Position numbers and translations under genes: made by a program. A stretch of DNA of 15,040 nucleotides from RYN-433 sp036558265 (lineage in GTDB: Bacteria > Planctomycetota > Phycisphaerae > Tepidisphaerales > Tepidisphaeraceae): the NCBI GenBank assembly GCA_036558265.1, contig DATBFY010000245.1:1-15040 (forward strand), read 5' to 3'. This document shows, piece after piece, positions 1 to 6,875 of the stretch (the first letter of the stretch is position 1; the number at the start of each line of letters is the position of its first letter). The notes under the pieces are model-generated. The model was not told the DNA's origin. It did no database searches and saw only the letters and a list, made by a program, of their open reading frames with translations.

Positions 1-46
1 GGTCGATGCCGACGAGATAGCGGGGGTGGTCGGGTGGGGGATGCAT
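1..46 (-). CDS. Second Hsp70-family protein, N-terminus only (cut by window edge)
   Basis: Reading leftwards from an ATG at 46, the sequence encodes MHPPPDHPRYLVGID and then runs off the window. The ending YLVGID matches the start of the first phosphate-binding strand of the actin/Hsp70 fold, which normally continues LGTTNS. The same element (IGIDLGTTNS) opens the complete Hsp70 gene just upstream. The start lies 8 bases after that gene's TAA stop, so the two are probably co-transcribed. There is no strong Shine-Dalgarno sequence before it. In related clusters the second Hsp70 is often a larger protein with an extra C-terminal domain (DUF3731), but nothing here can test that. The family call rests on six residues plus context. 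Confidence 0.6.
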   Translation of the reverse strand, partial: MHPPPDHPRYLVGID

Positions 47-54
47 GGCACGCG

Positions 55-1863
55 TTATTTTTCGGCGTCGTCGCGTACGCTGAATTCCAGCTTCCACTTC
101 TGGTCCGCCGACTGGCTGATGCACCAAAGCTCGAAGACGCCCAGCTCGGTGATTCTCGACTGGAACTTCACCGGCACGTAGCCCTCGTCCGCGTTCTGCG
201 CGCCCGGCAGGTCGGCCTCGAGGCTGTCGGTTTCGGCCAGGTCATCCTCGCCCCATTGGTCGAGCACGTCGCCGGGCTTGTCCTCTTTCCGCGTCGCGGA
301 TGAGAAGAAGCGGAACGTCGCCGGTTCGCCGACGACCAGTCCGATCTCGCCCGACGGCACGTCGGCGGCCGTCCCCTCTTCCATTCCGAACGGCACGACG
401 CACAGTGCGCGGAGCGGTCGCGGCGCCCCGGGGATCGCCAGTCCTGCGGTTTCGATGCCGACGTAATAGGATCGCGCCGTCCCGCCGCGGATGCGCACGC
501 CCCGCCCGCCCTTGGCGGCCCCGTAATATGCCGCGCCGCGCGCCACCGCGTAGTCCAGGTCTTCGTTGCCGTGGAGAAGCGTCGGCGTTTCCTTTTTGCT
601 GAACCAGTGCGACATGACGTCGAGCAGCCGGTCGCGAAGGGGCTGGGCCTTGAAGACCCCACCGTTGAAGAGCACGTGCGTCGGCCGCACCGCTTGGCCG
701 CCCTCCCCCTGCTGAGCGAGGAACGCCGCCAGGTGGCGGGTGACGGCCGTGTCGGATTCGAAGGGCAGGCCGATCTCGCGGAAGCCGGATGCCGGCCGGC
801 GTGCGGGCTTGTCGGAGAGTTCCACTTGCGGGAAGAAGCCATCGAGGAGGAGGTCGCGCACGCCCTTCTGGTCGAGGTCCACGCTGACGGTCCCGCCGAC
901 CAGTTTGGAGCCGCGCCCCAGGACCATCACCGGATGTTTCTTGGGCGTGTCCGAGGCGGCCAGCAGTGTTTCCTTTGCATTGCGGCACGAGTGCCACAGC
1001 GCCACCGCCTGCCAGGGGTTGAGGTTGACGCCCTTGGCGGCGAACGCCGCCGTCGCGTGGTGGGCCAGGGCGAGGTCCATGTTGTCACCGCCGACCAGCG
1101 TGTGATTGCCGACGGCGATGCGGCGCAGGGTCAGCTCGCCGTTCTCCTCGGCGACGCCGATGAGCGTGAGGTCGGTCGTCCCGCCGCCGACGTCGCAGAC
1201 CAGCAGCGTGTCGCCGACTTTCAGGTCCCGCCGCCACGCGTCACCGCGGTCCGCCAGCCACGCGTAGAGCGCGGCCTGCGGTTCTTCGAGCAGCACGAAA
1301 TCCTCCGGCAGTCCCGCCGCCAGCGCCGCCTCGCGCGTCAGGTCCCGCGCCGCCGCGTCGAAGCTGGCCGGTACGGTGAGCACGACCTGCTGATCCTTGA
1401 TCGGCGCCTTGAGGAATGCCGCGTTCCACGCGGCCACCAGGTGCTCGACGTATCGCCGGCTCGCCTCGACCGGCGAGACTTTCGGCACGTCCGCCGGCGC
1501 GTTCCAGGGAAGGATCGCCGACCGCCGGTCCACCTTCGAGTACGCCAGCCAGCTTTTTGCGCCCGCGACGGTGCGCGTGGGGACGTCCGCCGACTGCCGC
1601 TGCGCGTATGCACCCACCGCGTAGCTCCGCCCTTTCGCCCAGGGCAGGTCGAACGCCTTGCCCGCGGACGACTCGGCCTCGCTCGCCAGGTACAGGAACG
1701 ACGGCAGGGTGTTCCGCGGCTCGACCGTCGCCGCCGCCGCGAGCTGCGGCACCGGCAGGACCTGAGGCGGCTGCGCGCGGTCCGTCCCCAGTTCCGCATA
1801 CGCGATCACGCTGTTGGTCGTGCCCAGGTCGATGCCGATCGAATAGCGGGCGGTGGACTTCAT
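55..1863 (-). CDS. Hsp70-family (DnaK-like) ATPase, divergent
   Basis: This is a 602-residue protein with the Hsp70/actin nucleotide-binding fold. Phosphate loop 1 is IGIDLGTTNS at about 9-18. The segment VVLTVPASFD is near 161-170 and LLEEPQAALYAWL near 192-204. Phosphate loop 2, CDVGGGTTDLTL, is near 223-234, VGGDNMDLALA near 258, and the adenosine-site motif VLFNGGVFK near 398. The protein is slightly shorter than canonical DnaK (about 640). The C-terminal part is a poorly conserved beta-type region ending SRITELGVFELWC near 569-581, without an obvious helical lid or EEVD-like tail, so it is not the housekeeping DnaK. It lies 67 bases downstream of the DUF2760 gene and 8 bases upstream of a second Hsp70-like start. 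No DnaJ or GrpE partner is visible. Clients and function are unknown; it is presumably a cytoplasmic ATP-dependent chaperone or sensor. The ATG at 1863 places the phosphate loop at the usual distance from the N-terminus. Confidence 0.9.
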   Translation of the reverse strand: MKSTARYSIGIDLGTTNSVIAYAELGTDRAQPPQVLPVPQLAAAATVEPRNTLPSFLYLASEAESSAGKAFDLPWAKGRSYAVGAYAQRQSADVPTRTVAGAKSWLAYSKVDRRSAILPWNAPADVPKVSPVEASRRYVEHLVAAWNAAFLKAPIKDQQVVLTVPASFDAAARDLTREAALAAGLPEDFVLLEEPQAALYAWLADRGDAWRRDLKVGDTLLVCDVGGGTTDLTLIGVAEENGELTLRRIAVGNHTLVGGDNMDLALAHHATAAFAAKGVNLNPWQAVALWHSCRNAKETLLAASDTPKKHPVMVLGRGSKLVGGTVSVDLDQKGVRDLLLDGFFPQVELSDKPARRPASGFREIGLPFESDTAVTRHLAAFLAQQGEGGQAVRPTHVLFNGGVFKAQPLRDRLLDVMSHWFSKKETPTLLHGNEDLDYAVARGAAYYGAAKGGRGVRIRGGTARSYYVGIETAGLAIPGAPRPLRALCVVPFGMEEGTAADVPSGEIGLVVGEPATFRFFSSATRKEDKPGDVLDQWGEDDLAETDSLEADLPGAQNADEGYVPVKFQSRITELGVFELWCISQSADQKWKLEFSVRDDAEK

Positions 1864-1930
1864 CGTTCAATCTTATGGCAAAGGCTTGTCCAGCACTTAC
1901 GTTTTTCGCATCACCTCTTTACTCATTGCC

Positions 1931-2467
1931 TCACACTTCCACCTCCGCCGGCGCGACGATCCGCGCCGCCTCCACCGAACCGGTGAACTGCGGCAGTTCG
2001 GCGCGCGTCGCCTGCCAGCCGCCGTGCCGCAGCCGCCCGCGCGATGGCGCCTGCGCACCCAGGTTCCCCACCAATCTCATCCGTGCCGCGTCCGGGGCCG
2101 GCGGGATCGTCACTTCCGAATCTTCTGCCTGGTCCATGACCGGCCGCAACGCGAACATCCGCTCCAGCGCCGCCGCCGCGTCCCGGTGGACGTCCCGCAC
2201 GGCCGCGCCGACCTGCGCGTCGGCGTACGGCGCGATGTCCTCCTTTAAAAAATCGATCAGCCTCGCCTCGCGCTGCAACACGGCGAGCAGTGTGACCGCA
2301 TCATTGCGGGCAGCCGGCGCGGCCGCCGCCACTGTCGGCCGGGCGACCGATGTCGTCGGCGCTACCGCCGCTGCCGTCCCCGCCAGCAGACGCTCGGCCT
2401 GCTCCGCAAACGCCCCGTCCCGCAAAATGCGGAAAAATACCTTGATCGCCAGCATCAATCGTCCCAT
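1931..2467 (-). CDS. DUF2760-family protein, Hsp70-associated
   Basis: This 178-residue protein matches my memory of DUF2760 over its C-terminal two thirds. That part includes LLAVLQREARLIDFLKEDI (about 83-101), a PYADAQVGAAVRDVH segment (about 103-117), MRLVGNLG (about 137-144), RGRLRHGGWQATRAELP (about 150-166) and the ending IVAPAEVEV. The N-terminus (MLAIKVFFRILRDG) is amphipathic or weakly hydrophobic, followed by an Ala-rich linker at about 30-65. The start ATG at 2467 is preceded by a GAGG element about 8 bases upstream. It is the first gene of the leftward group and lies directly before the Hsp70 gene, an arrangement I recall as recurrent for this family. Its biochemical role is unknown. 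Conserved linkage suggests it is a partner or substrate adaptor of the Hsp70s, which is inference. Confidence 0.85.
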   Translation of the reverse strand: MGRLMLAIKVFFRILRDGAFAEQAERLLAGTAAAVAPTTSVARPTVAAAAPAARNDAVTLLAVLQREARLIDFLKEDIAPYADAQVGAAVRDVHRDAAAALERMFALRPVMDQAEDSEVTIPPAPDAARMRLVGNLGAQAPSRGRLRHGGWQATRAELPQFTGSVEAARIVAPAEVEV

Positions 2468-2548
2468 ACGCGTGCCTCGTTCTTTCTTCGCGAAGGACGG
2501 CGAATCTTACGAGGCGCGCCCGGCGTGGCAAGCGTAAGATCCCTCACC
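2468..2548. promoter_or_regulatory. Divergent intergenic region with inverted repeats
   Basis: This 81-base spacer separates the leftward DUF2760/Hsp70 group from rightward ackA and must hold promoters for at least one of them. It contains a perfect 10-bp palindrome CTTCGCGAAG (2486-2495). It also contains an inverted repeat, ATCTTACG at 2504-2511 and CGTAAGAT at 2533-2540, separated by 21 bases. Either could be an operator or, for the second, a 5'-leader hairpin of the ackA message. I cannot assign clear -35/-10 boxes on either strand. Confidence 0.4.
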
Positions 2549-3766
2549 ATGCCCTCCGATGCGCCCTACCTCCTCACGATCAACGGCGGCTCCTCCAGCA
2601 TCAAGTTCGCCGCCTATCGACCCGCGGATCCGCCCGTGCGGCTCCTCGTCGGCCAGATCGACCGCATCGGCCAGGGCGACACCACGCTCACCGCGAGATC
2701 CGCTGCACATGGCACGGCGCCCAGCACTCAACATTTGTCCGCCACCGACCACCGTCACGCCGCCGAACAGCTCGTCCGCTGGCTCGCCGCCAACTTTTCA
2801 CCCGCACCGCCCGCCGGCATCGGGCATCGCGTCGTCCACGGCGGCGTCCACCTCCTCCGACACCAGGTCATCACGCCCCGGATCATCGATGAGCTGAAAA
2901 AGATCCAGCCGCTGGACCTGGCGCACCTCCCGCGCGAGATCGCGCTGATCGAAACCCTCCGCGATCGCTTCCCGTCCGTCCCCCAGGTCGCCTGCTTCGA
3001 CACGGCCTTCTTCGCCGACCTCCCGCCGATCAGCCAGATCCTCCCCATCCCCCGCCGCTACTTCGAAGCCGGCGTGCGCCGCTTCGGCTTCCACGGCCTC
3101 TCCTACACCTACCTGATGGAAGAGCTCCGCCACCAGGCCGGCGATGCCGTCGCCTCGTCGCGCGTCATCCTGGCGCACCTCGGCAACGGCGCCAGCATGG
3201 CCGCCGTCCGCAACGGCGATCCGCTCGACACCACCATGGCCTTCACACCCCTGGCTGGCCTCGTCATGGGCACCCGCCCCGGCGATCTCGACCCGGGCCT
3301 GCTCGCCTACCTCATCCGCACCGAGCACTTCTCCGCCGAACAGCTCGACGACCTTCTGAGTCACCACTGCGGCATGCTGGGCGTCTCCGGCACATCCGCC
3401 GACATGCGCGACCTCCTCGCCCGCCGCCCGTCCGATCCCAACGCCGCCCAAGCCATCGCCCTCTTCGTCCACTGTGCCCGCAAGCACATCGCCGCGCTCG
3501 CCGCCACGCTCGGCGGCCTCGACACATTGGTCTTCTCCGGCGGCATCGGCGAACGCTCCCCCGACACCCGCGCCGAGATCTGCCAGGACATGCAGTTCCT
3601 TGGCCTCCAACTCGACCCCGACCGAAATCGCGCGAGCGCGGCCGTGATTTCCACGGACGAGTCTCCCGTCTCCATCCGCGTCATCCCAACCGATGAAGAA
3701 CAGATCATCGCCCGCGAAGTTCTCCGGCACATCGAGAGCCCCGTAGCACGGGCGCCCCGCCCGTGA
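2549..3766 (+). CDS. ackA: Acetate kinase
   Basis: Acetate kinase transfers phosphate between acetyl phosphate and ADP to give acetate and ATP in the cytoplasm. The protein is 405 residues from the ATG at 2549, the usual length for the family. Visible motifs are LTINGGSSSIKFA (residues about 9-21, acetate/nucleotide-binding N-terminal signature), GHRVVHGG (about 91-98), ACFDTAFFADLPP (about 149-161, catalytic Asp), RRFGFHGLSYTYL (about 173-185), LAHLGNGASMAAVRNG (about 206-221), TRPGDLDPGLLAYLIR (about 239-254), SGTSADMRDLL and VFSGGIGERSPDTRAEIC (ATP-site Gly loop and catalytic Glu). A GTG at 2525 is also in frame and would add eight residues; I prefer the ATG because family members usually begin only a few residues before the LTINGGSS motif. 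There is no strong ribosome-binding site for either. The last codons and stop fall inside a palindromic repeat. Pairing with xfp shows it works in the phosphoketolase pathway. Confidence 0.95.
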   Translation: MPSDAPYLLTINGGSSSIKFAAYRPADPPVRLLVGQIDRIGQGDTTLTARSAAHGTAPSTQHLSATDHRHAAEQLVRWLAANFSPAPPAGIGHRVVHGGVHLLRHQVITPRIIDELKKIQPLDLAHLPREIALIETLRDRFPSVPQVACFDTAFFADLPPISQILPIPRRYFEAGVRRFGFHGLSYTYLMEELRHQAGDAVASSRVILAHLGNGASMAAVRNGDPLDTTMAFTPLAGLVMGTRPGDLDPGLLAYLIRTEHFSAEQLDDLLSHHCGMLGVSGTSADMRDLLARRPSDPNAAQAIALFVHCARKHIAALAATLGGLDTLVFSGGIGERSPDTRAEICQDMQFLGLQLDPDRNRASAAVISTDESPVSIRVIPTDEEQIIAREVLRHIESPVARAPRP

Positions 3767-3801
3767 TTTATAAAAACACGGGCGGGGCGCCCGTGCTACG
3801 G
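3741..3801. repeat. Perfect 25-bp inverted repeat at the ackA/xfp junction
   Basis: The left arm at 3741-3765 and the right arm at 3777-3801 are exact reverse complements of 25 bases, separated by an 11-base AT-rich loop (3766-3776). The core is a GC-rich block of the form GCACGGGCGCCCCGCCCGTG. The left arm codes for the last residues of acetate kinase (from PVARAPRP), and the ackA stop codon straddles its end. A hairpin with this arm sequence, giving 'ARAPRP...' and 'RAGRPCY' peptides in translation, is in my experience a widespread dispersed repeat in Planctomycetes and Verrucomicrobia. There is no U-run after it, so it is not a classical intrinsic terminator. It could still attenuate transcription or protect the 3' end of the ackA message. 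Confidence 0.9.
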
Positions 3802-3830
3802 AGTTCCATCCCAGCCCTATCATCCCGATC

Positions 3831-3839
3831 AGGAAGGAG
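3831..3839 (+). promoter_or_regulatory. Strong Shine-Dalgarno for xfp
   Basis: AGGAAGGAG ends 5 bases before the xfp ATG at 3845. It is the clearest ribosome-binding site in the window, fixes the phosphoketolase start, and suggests that xfp is translated independently of ackA rather than by coupling. Confidence 0.8.
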
Positions 3840-3844
3840 TCCCC

Positions 3845-6235
3845 ATGCCCCTCTCGGACGACCTGCTCGACAAGATCGACGCTTACTGGCGCGCGGCAAA
3901 TTACCTCTCCGTCGGCCAGATCTATCTCCTCGCCAACCCACTCCTCAAAGAGCCCCTCAAGCCCGAGCACGTCAAACCCCGCCTCTTGGGTCACTGGGGC
4001 ACCACGCCCGGTCAGAACTTCATCTACGTCCACCTCAACCGCGCCATCAACGAGTACGACCTGGACATGATCTACCTCGCCGGCCCCGGTCACGGCGGCC
4101 CGGCGCTCGTCGCCAACACCTACCTCGAAGGCACCTACACAGACATCTACAACCACGTCACCCCCGACGAGGCCGGCCTCCAGAAGCTGTTCAAGCAGTT
4201 CTCCTTCCCCGGCGGCATCCCCTCCCACGTCGCCCCCGAGACGCCCGGCTCGATCCACGAAGGCGGCGAGCTCGGTTACGTCCTTTCCCACGCCTTCGGC
4301 GCCGTCTTCGACAACCCGCGCCTGATCGCCGCCGCCGTCGTGGGTGACGGCGAAGCCGAGACCGGCCCGCTCGCCACCGCCTGGCACTCCAACAAGTTCC
4401 TCAACCCCGCCAACGACGGGGCGGTGCTGCCCATTCTCCACCTCAACGGCTACAAGATCGCCAACCCCACGATCTTCGCCCGCGTCCCGCGCGACCAGCT
4501 CGACCAGTTCCTCCGCGGCTGCGGCTGGGAACCCCACTACGTCGAGGGCGACGACCCCGCAAAAATGCACCGCCTGATGGCCGCGACCGTCGATGACGTC
4601 ATCCGGAAGATCCGCGCCATCCAGGCCGATGCCCGCCAACGGACAACGGACCACGGACAACGGACGTCACCAACGTGGCCCATGATCGTCCTCATCTCCC
4701 CCAAAGGCTGGACCGGCCCCAAAATCGTTGACGGCCAACCCGTCGAAGGCACGTTCCGCGCCCACCAGGTCCCCCTGTCCGATCCGCGTCATAATCCCGC
4801 CCACCTGAAACAACTCGACGAGTGGCTCCGCTCCTACCGACCCGACGAGCTCTTCGACCCCGCCGGCCACTTCCGCCCGGACCTCGCCGCACTCGCGCCC
4901 ATGGGCCCACGCCGCATGGGCGCAAACCCCAACGCCAACGGCGGCCTGCTCCTCAAGGACCTGAACCTCCCCGACTTCACCCGCTACGCCGTGAACGTCC
5001 CCTCCCCCGGTGCCGCCGACGCCGAAGACACCCGCGTGCTCGGCTGCTTCCTGCGCGATGTCATCAAGCTCAATCAACGCAACTTCCGCCTCTTCGGCCC
5101 CGACGAGACCGTCTCCAACCGCCTCGACGCCGTCTTCCAGGTCACCGACCGCCAGTGGGAAGCGAAGATCATCCCCACCGACGACCACCTCGCCCCCGCC
5201 GGCCGCGTCATCGAGGTCCTCTCCGAACACCAGTGCCAGGGATGGCTCGAAGGGTACCTGCTCACCGGCCGCCATGGCCTCTTCAACACCTACGAGGCCT
5301 TCGCCCACATCGTCGATTCGATGTTCAACCAGCACGCCAAGTGGCTCAAGGTCACCCGCCACCTCGACTGGCGCCGCAAGATCGCCAGCCTCAACTACCT
5401 CCTCTCCAGCCACGTGTGGCGGCAGGATCACAACGGCTTCACGCACCAGGATCCCGGCTTCATCGACAACGCGGTGAACAAGAAGGCCGAGGTCGTCCGC
5501 GTCTACCTCCCGCCCGACGCCAACTGCCTGCTGTCGGTGATGGACCACTGCCTCAAGAGCCGCAGCTACGTCAACATCGTCGTCGCCGGCAAGCACGCCG
5601 CCCCGCAGTGGCTGGCGATGGACCAGGCCGTCAAGCACTGCACCGCCGGCATCGGCATCTGGGAATGGGCCAGCAACGACCGCGATCAGGATCCCGACGT
5701 CGTCATGGCCGCTGCCGGCGACGTCCCCACCCTCGAAATCCTCGCCGCCATCTCGCTCCTGCGCCAACATCTCCCCAGCTTGAAGATCCGCATGATCAAC
5801 GTCGTGGACCTGATGAAGCTCCAGCCCTCGAGCGAGCACCCGCACGGCCTGTCCGACTTCGACTTCGACACCCTCTTCACCCGCGACAAGCCGGTCATCT
5901 TCGCCTACCACGGCTACCCCTGGCTGATCCACCGCCTCACCTACCGCCGCGCCAACCACGCCAACCTGCACGTCCGCGGCTACAAGGAGGAGGGCACGAT
6001 CACCACCCCCTTCGACATGGCGGTTTTGAACGACCTGGACCGCTATCACCTCGCCGGCGACGTCATCGACCGCCTCCCGCAGCTCGGCCCCCGCGCCGCC
6101 TACCTCAAGCAGCACCTCCGCGACAAGCTGATCGACCACCGCCACTACATCTACCAGCACGGCCAGGACCTGCCCGAGGTCCGAAACTGGCGCTGGCCGG
6201 GGGACGCAACTTCGGCGCAGGATGAAGAGGACTGA
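3845..6235 (+). CDS. xfp: Phosphoketolase (xylulose-5-phosphate/fructose-6-phosphate)
   Basis: This thiamine-diphosphate enzyme cleaves xylulose-5-phosphate (and often fructose-6-phosphate) with inorganic phosphate to acetyl phosphate plus glyceraldehyde-3-phosphate or erythrose-4-phosphate. The protein is 796 residues, normal for the family (about 790-830). Motifs seen are GHWGTTPGQNFIYVHLNR (about 54-71), the loop GPGHGGPAL (about 83-91), SHVAPETPGSIHEGGELGY (about 129-147), and the ThDP/Mg-binding stretch VVGDGEAETGPLA (about 165-177) followed by LHLNGYKIANPT. Further on are WPMIVLISPKGWTGP (about 278-292) and the C-terminal-half signature EGYLLTGRHGLFNTYEAF (about 468-485). The C-terminal transketolase-like domain contains ENVVDLMKL-type sequence (INVVDLMKLQ). 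A strong ribosome-binding site supports the start. An unusual heptamer repeat lies at codons about 265-274. Acetate kinase just upstream would use its acetyl phosphate to make ATP. Substrate preference between Xu5P and F6P cannot be told from sequence here. Confidence 0.96.
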   Translation: MPLSDDLLDKIDAYWRAANYLSVGQIYLLANPLLKEPLKPEHVKPRLLGHWGTTPGQNFIYVHLNRAINEYDLDMIYLAGPGHGGPALVANTYLEGTYTDIYNHVTPDEAGLQKLFKQFSFPGGIPSHVAPETPGSIHEGGELGYVLSHAFGAVFDNPRLIAAAVVGDGEAETGPLATAWHSNKFLNPANDGAVLPILHLNGYKIANPTIFARVPRDQLDQFLRGCGWEPHYVEGDDPAKMHRLMAATVDDVIRKIRAIQADARQRTTDHGQRTSPTWPMIVLISPKGWTGPKIVDGQPVEGTFRAHQVPLSDPRHNPAHLKQLDEWLRSYRPDELFDPAGHFRPDLAALAPMGPRRMGANPNANGGLLLKDLNLPDFTRYAVNVPSPGAADAEDTRVLGCFLRDVIKLNQRNFRLFGPDETVSNRLDAVFQVTDRQWEAKIIPTDDHLAPAGRVIEVLSEHQCQGWLEGYLLTGRHGLFNTYEAFAHIVDSMFNQHAKWLKVTRHLDWRRKIASLNYLLSSHVWRQDHNGFTHQDPGFIDNAVNKKAEVVRVYLPPDANCLLSVMDHCLKSRSYVNIVVAGKHAAPQWLAMDQAVKHCTAGIGIWEWASNDRDQDPDVVMAAAGDVPTLEILAAISLLRQHLPSLKIRMINVVDLMKLQPSSEHPHGLSDFDFDTLFTRDKPVIFAYHGYPWLIHRLTYRRANHANLHVRGYKEEGTITTPFDMAVLNDLDRYHLAGDVIDRLPQLGPRAAYLKQHLRDKLIDHRHYIYQHGQDLPEVRNWRWPGDATSAQDEED
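4640..4665 (+). repeat. Heptamer tandem repeat CGGAC(A/C)A inside xfp
   Basis: The bases read CGGACAA, CGGACCA, CGGACAA and CGGAC, that is 3.7 copies of a heptamer. Because the unit is not a multiple of three, the frame rotates and the peptide is RTTDHGQRT (residues about 266-274). It falls in the variable linker before the conserved WPMIV segment, where phosphoketolases differ in length. Similar 'GQRTTDHG' strings are common products of a dispersed intergenic repeat in Planctomycetes-type genomes, so this looks like repeat DNA captured in a coding region. Confidence 0.75.
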
Positions 6236-6286
6236 ATACGCTCGTCGGCAGGTTCGGCTTTCCAAGCTGGCAAGCGCGGTGGCAAC

Positions 6287-6817
6287 TCACCGCCCGCCGC
6301 GCAACTGCAGCGAGAAGTTGCTCTCCGGCAGCGCCAGCACCTTGGTCACCAGCGCCTGCCCCTCCTGCTTGGGCTCCACGATCGCGATCGCCCATCGCAT
6401 GCCCATGTGCGAGGGCTCGGGGTCGTAAATGATCACCCGCTCGATCGGGTTCGCATCCGCCACGCCTACCGGGTTGTAAACGTACGGCTTGTTCGAGACC
6501 GGGCAGGTGAGCTGCACCTCGCCCTCGAACCCCGGCACCTGCGCCAGTTCCTCCAGGCGGCTGGGAAGCTGCTGGTGGTACAGGTAATACCCCAGCAGCG
6601 CCCCCGACAGATCGTGCAGGCGCATCGCGCACGGATCGGTGTTGTCCAGGCGCCCGCCACCGGCCCGCGGTTGCTGGCGCGACCCCGGGACGCCGCCGCG
6701 AACCTCGGTCACCGGGCCGCCACCGCGCCGCGACGCGTCAGCCGTCGATCCGCACCCCGCGACGCCGCCCGCGGCGGCCAGCAGCGCCGTGGCAGCGGCA
6801 ATCAGCACCCTTGCCAT
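6287..6817 (-). CDS. Putative lipoprotein at the end of the T2SS operon
   Basis: From the ATG at 6817 this is a 176-residue protein with a clean lipoprotein signal: MARV, a hydrophobic Ala/Leu stretch, then the lipobox VAGC with the lipidated Cys at residue 22. A Ser/Gly/Arg-rich linker follows. The body contains LHDLSGALLGYYLYHQQLPSRL and LTCPVSNKPYVYNPVG, reminiscent of the soluble part of type II pseudopilins (a helix followed by a short segment with CPVSxKPYVYNP), but with no prepilin signal. A longer start is possible: GTG at 6862 has AAGGAG 8 bases before it, just after the gspD stop, and would add 15 residues before the signal peptide; GTG at 6871 is also in frame. I keep the ATG because it gives the better signal peptide. 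It is last in the leftward gsp operon, so it may be a pilotin or secretin accessory factor. That is inference; no family is recognised. Confidence 0.7.
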   Translation of the reverse strand: MARVLIAAATALLAAAGGVAGCGSTADASRRGGGPVTEVRGGVPGSRQQPRAGGGRLDNTDPCAMRLHDLSGALLGYYLYHQQLPSRLEELAQVPGFEGEVQLTCPVSNKPYVYNPVGVADANPIERVIIYDPEPSHMGMRWAIAIVEPKQEGQALVTKVLALPESNFSLQLRGGR

Positions 6818-6875
6818 CGCCGCCGACCCTGCGAACCCACCAGGACAACCCATGCGACTCACGCCAATCACTCCT

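Noticed and set aside
1864..1930. Tiny ORF (M-R-K-T) after a GAGGTG in the DUF2760-Hsp70 spacer
   Set aside because: Four codons are too short to support as a gene; no attenuation structure is visible around it.
571..1986. Long plus-strand open frame of 471 codons opposite the Hsp70 gene
   Set aside because: It is Arg/Val/His/Pro-rich with no recognisable motif and is antisense to a well-supported Hsp70. High GC creates such shadows.
2798..4660. 620-codon minus-strand frame across ackA and xfp
   Set aside because: Gly/Val/Asp/Glu-rich antisense shadow spanning two clear genes and the palindromic repeat.
4667..6265. 532-codon minus-strand frame opposite xfp
   Set aside because: Antisense shadow with repetitive Val/Gly/Ala composition and no motif.
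6276..6293. Hairpin GCGGTG-GCAACT-CACCGC at the convergent end of xfp and the lipoprotein gene, as a terminator
   Set aside because: The stem is only six pairs, overlaps the lipoprotein stop, and has no T-run on either side. It may be chance.
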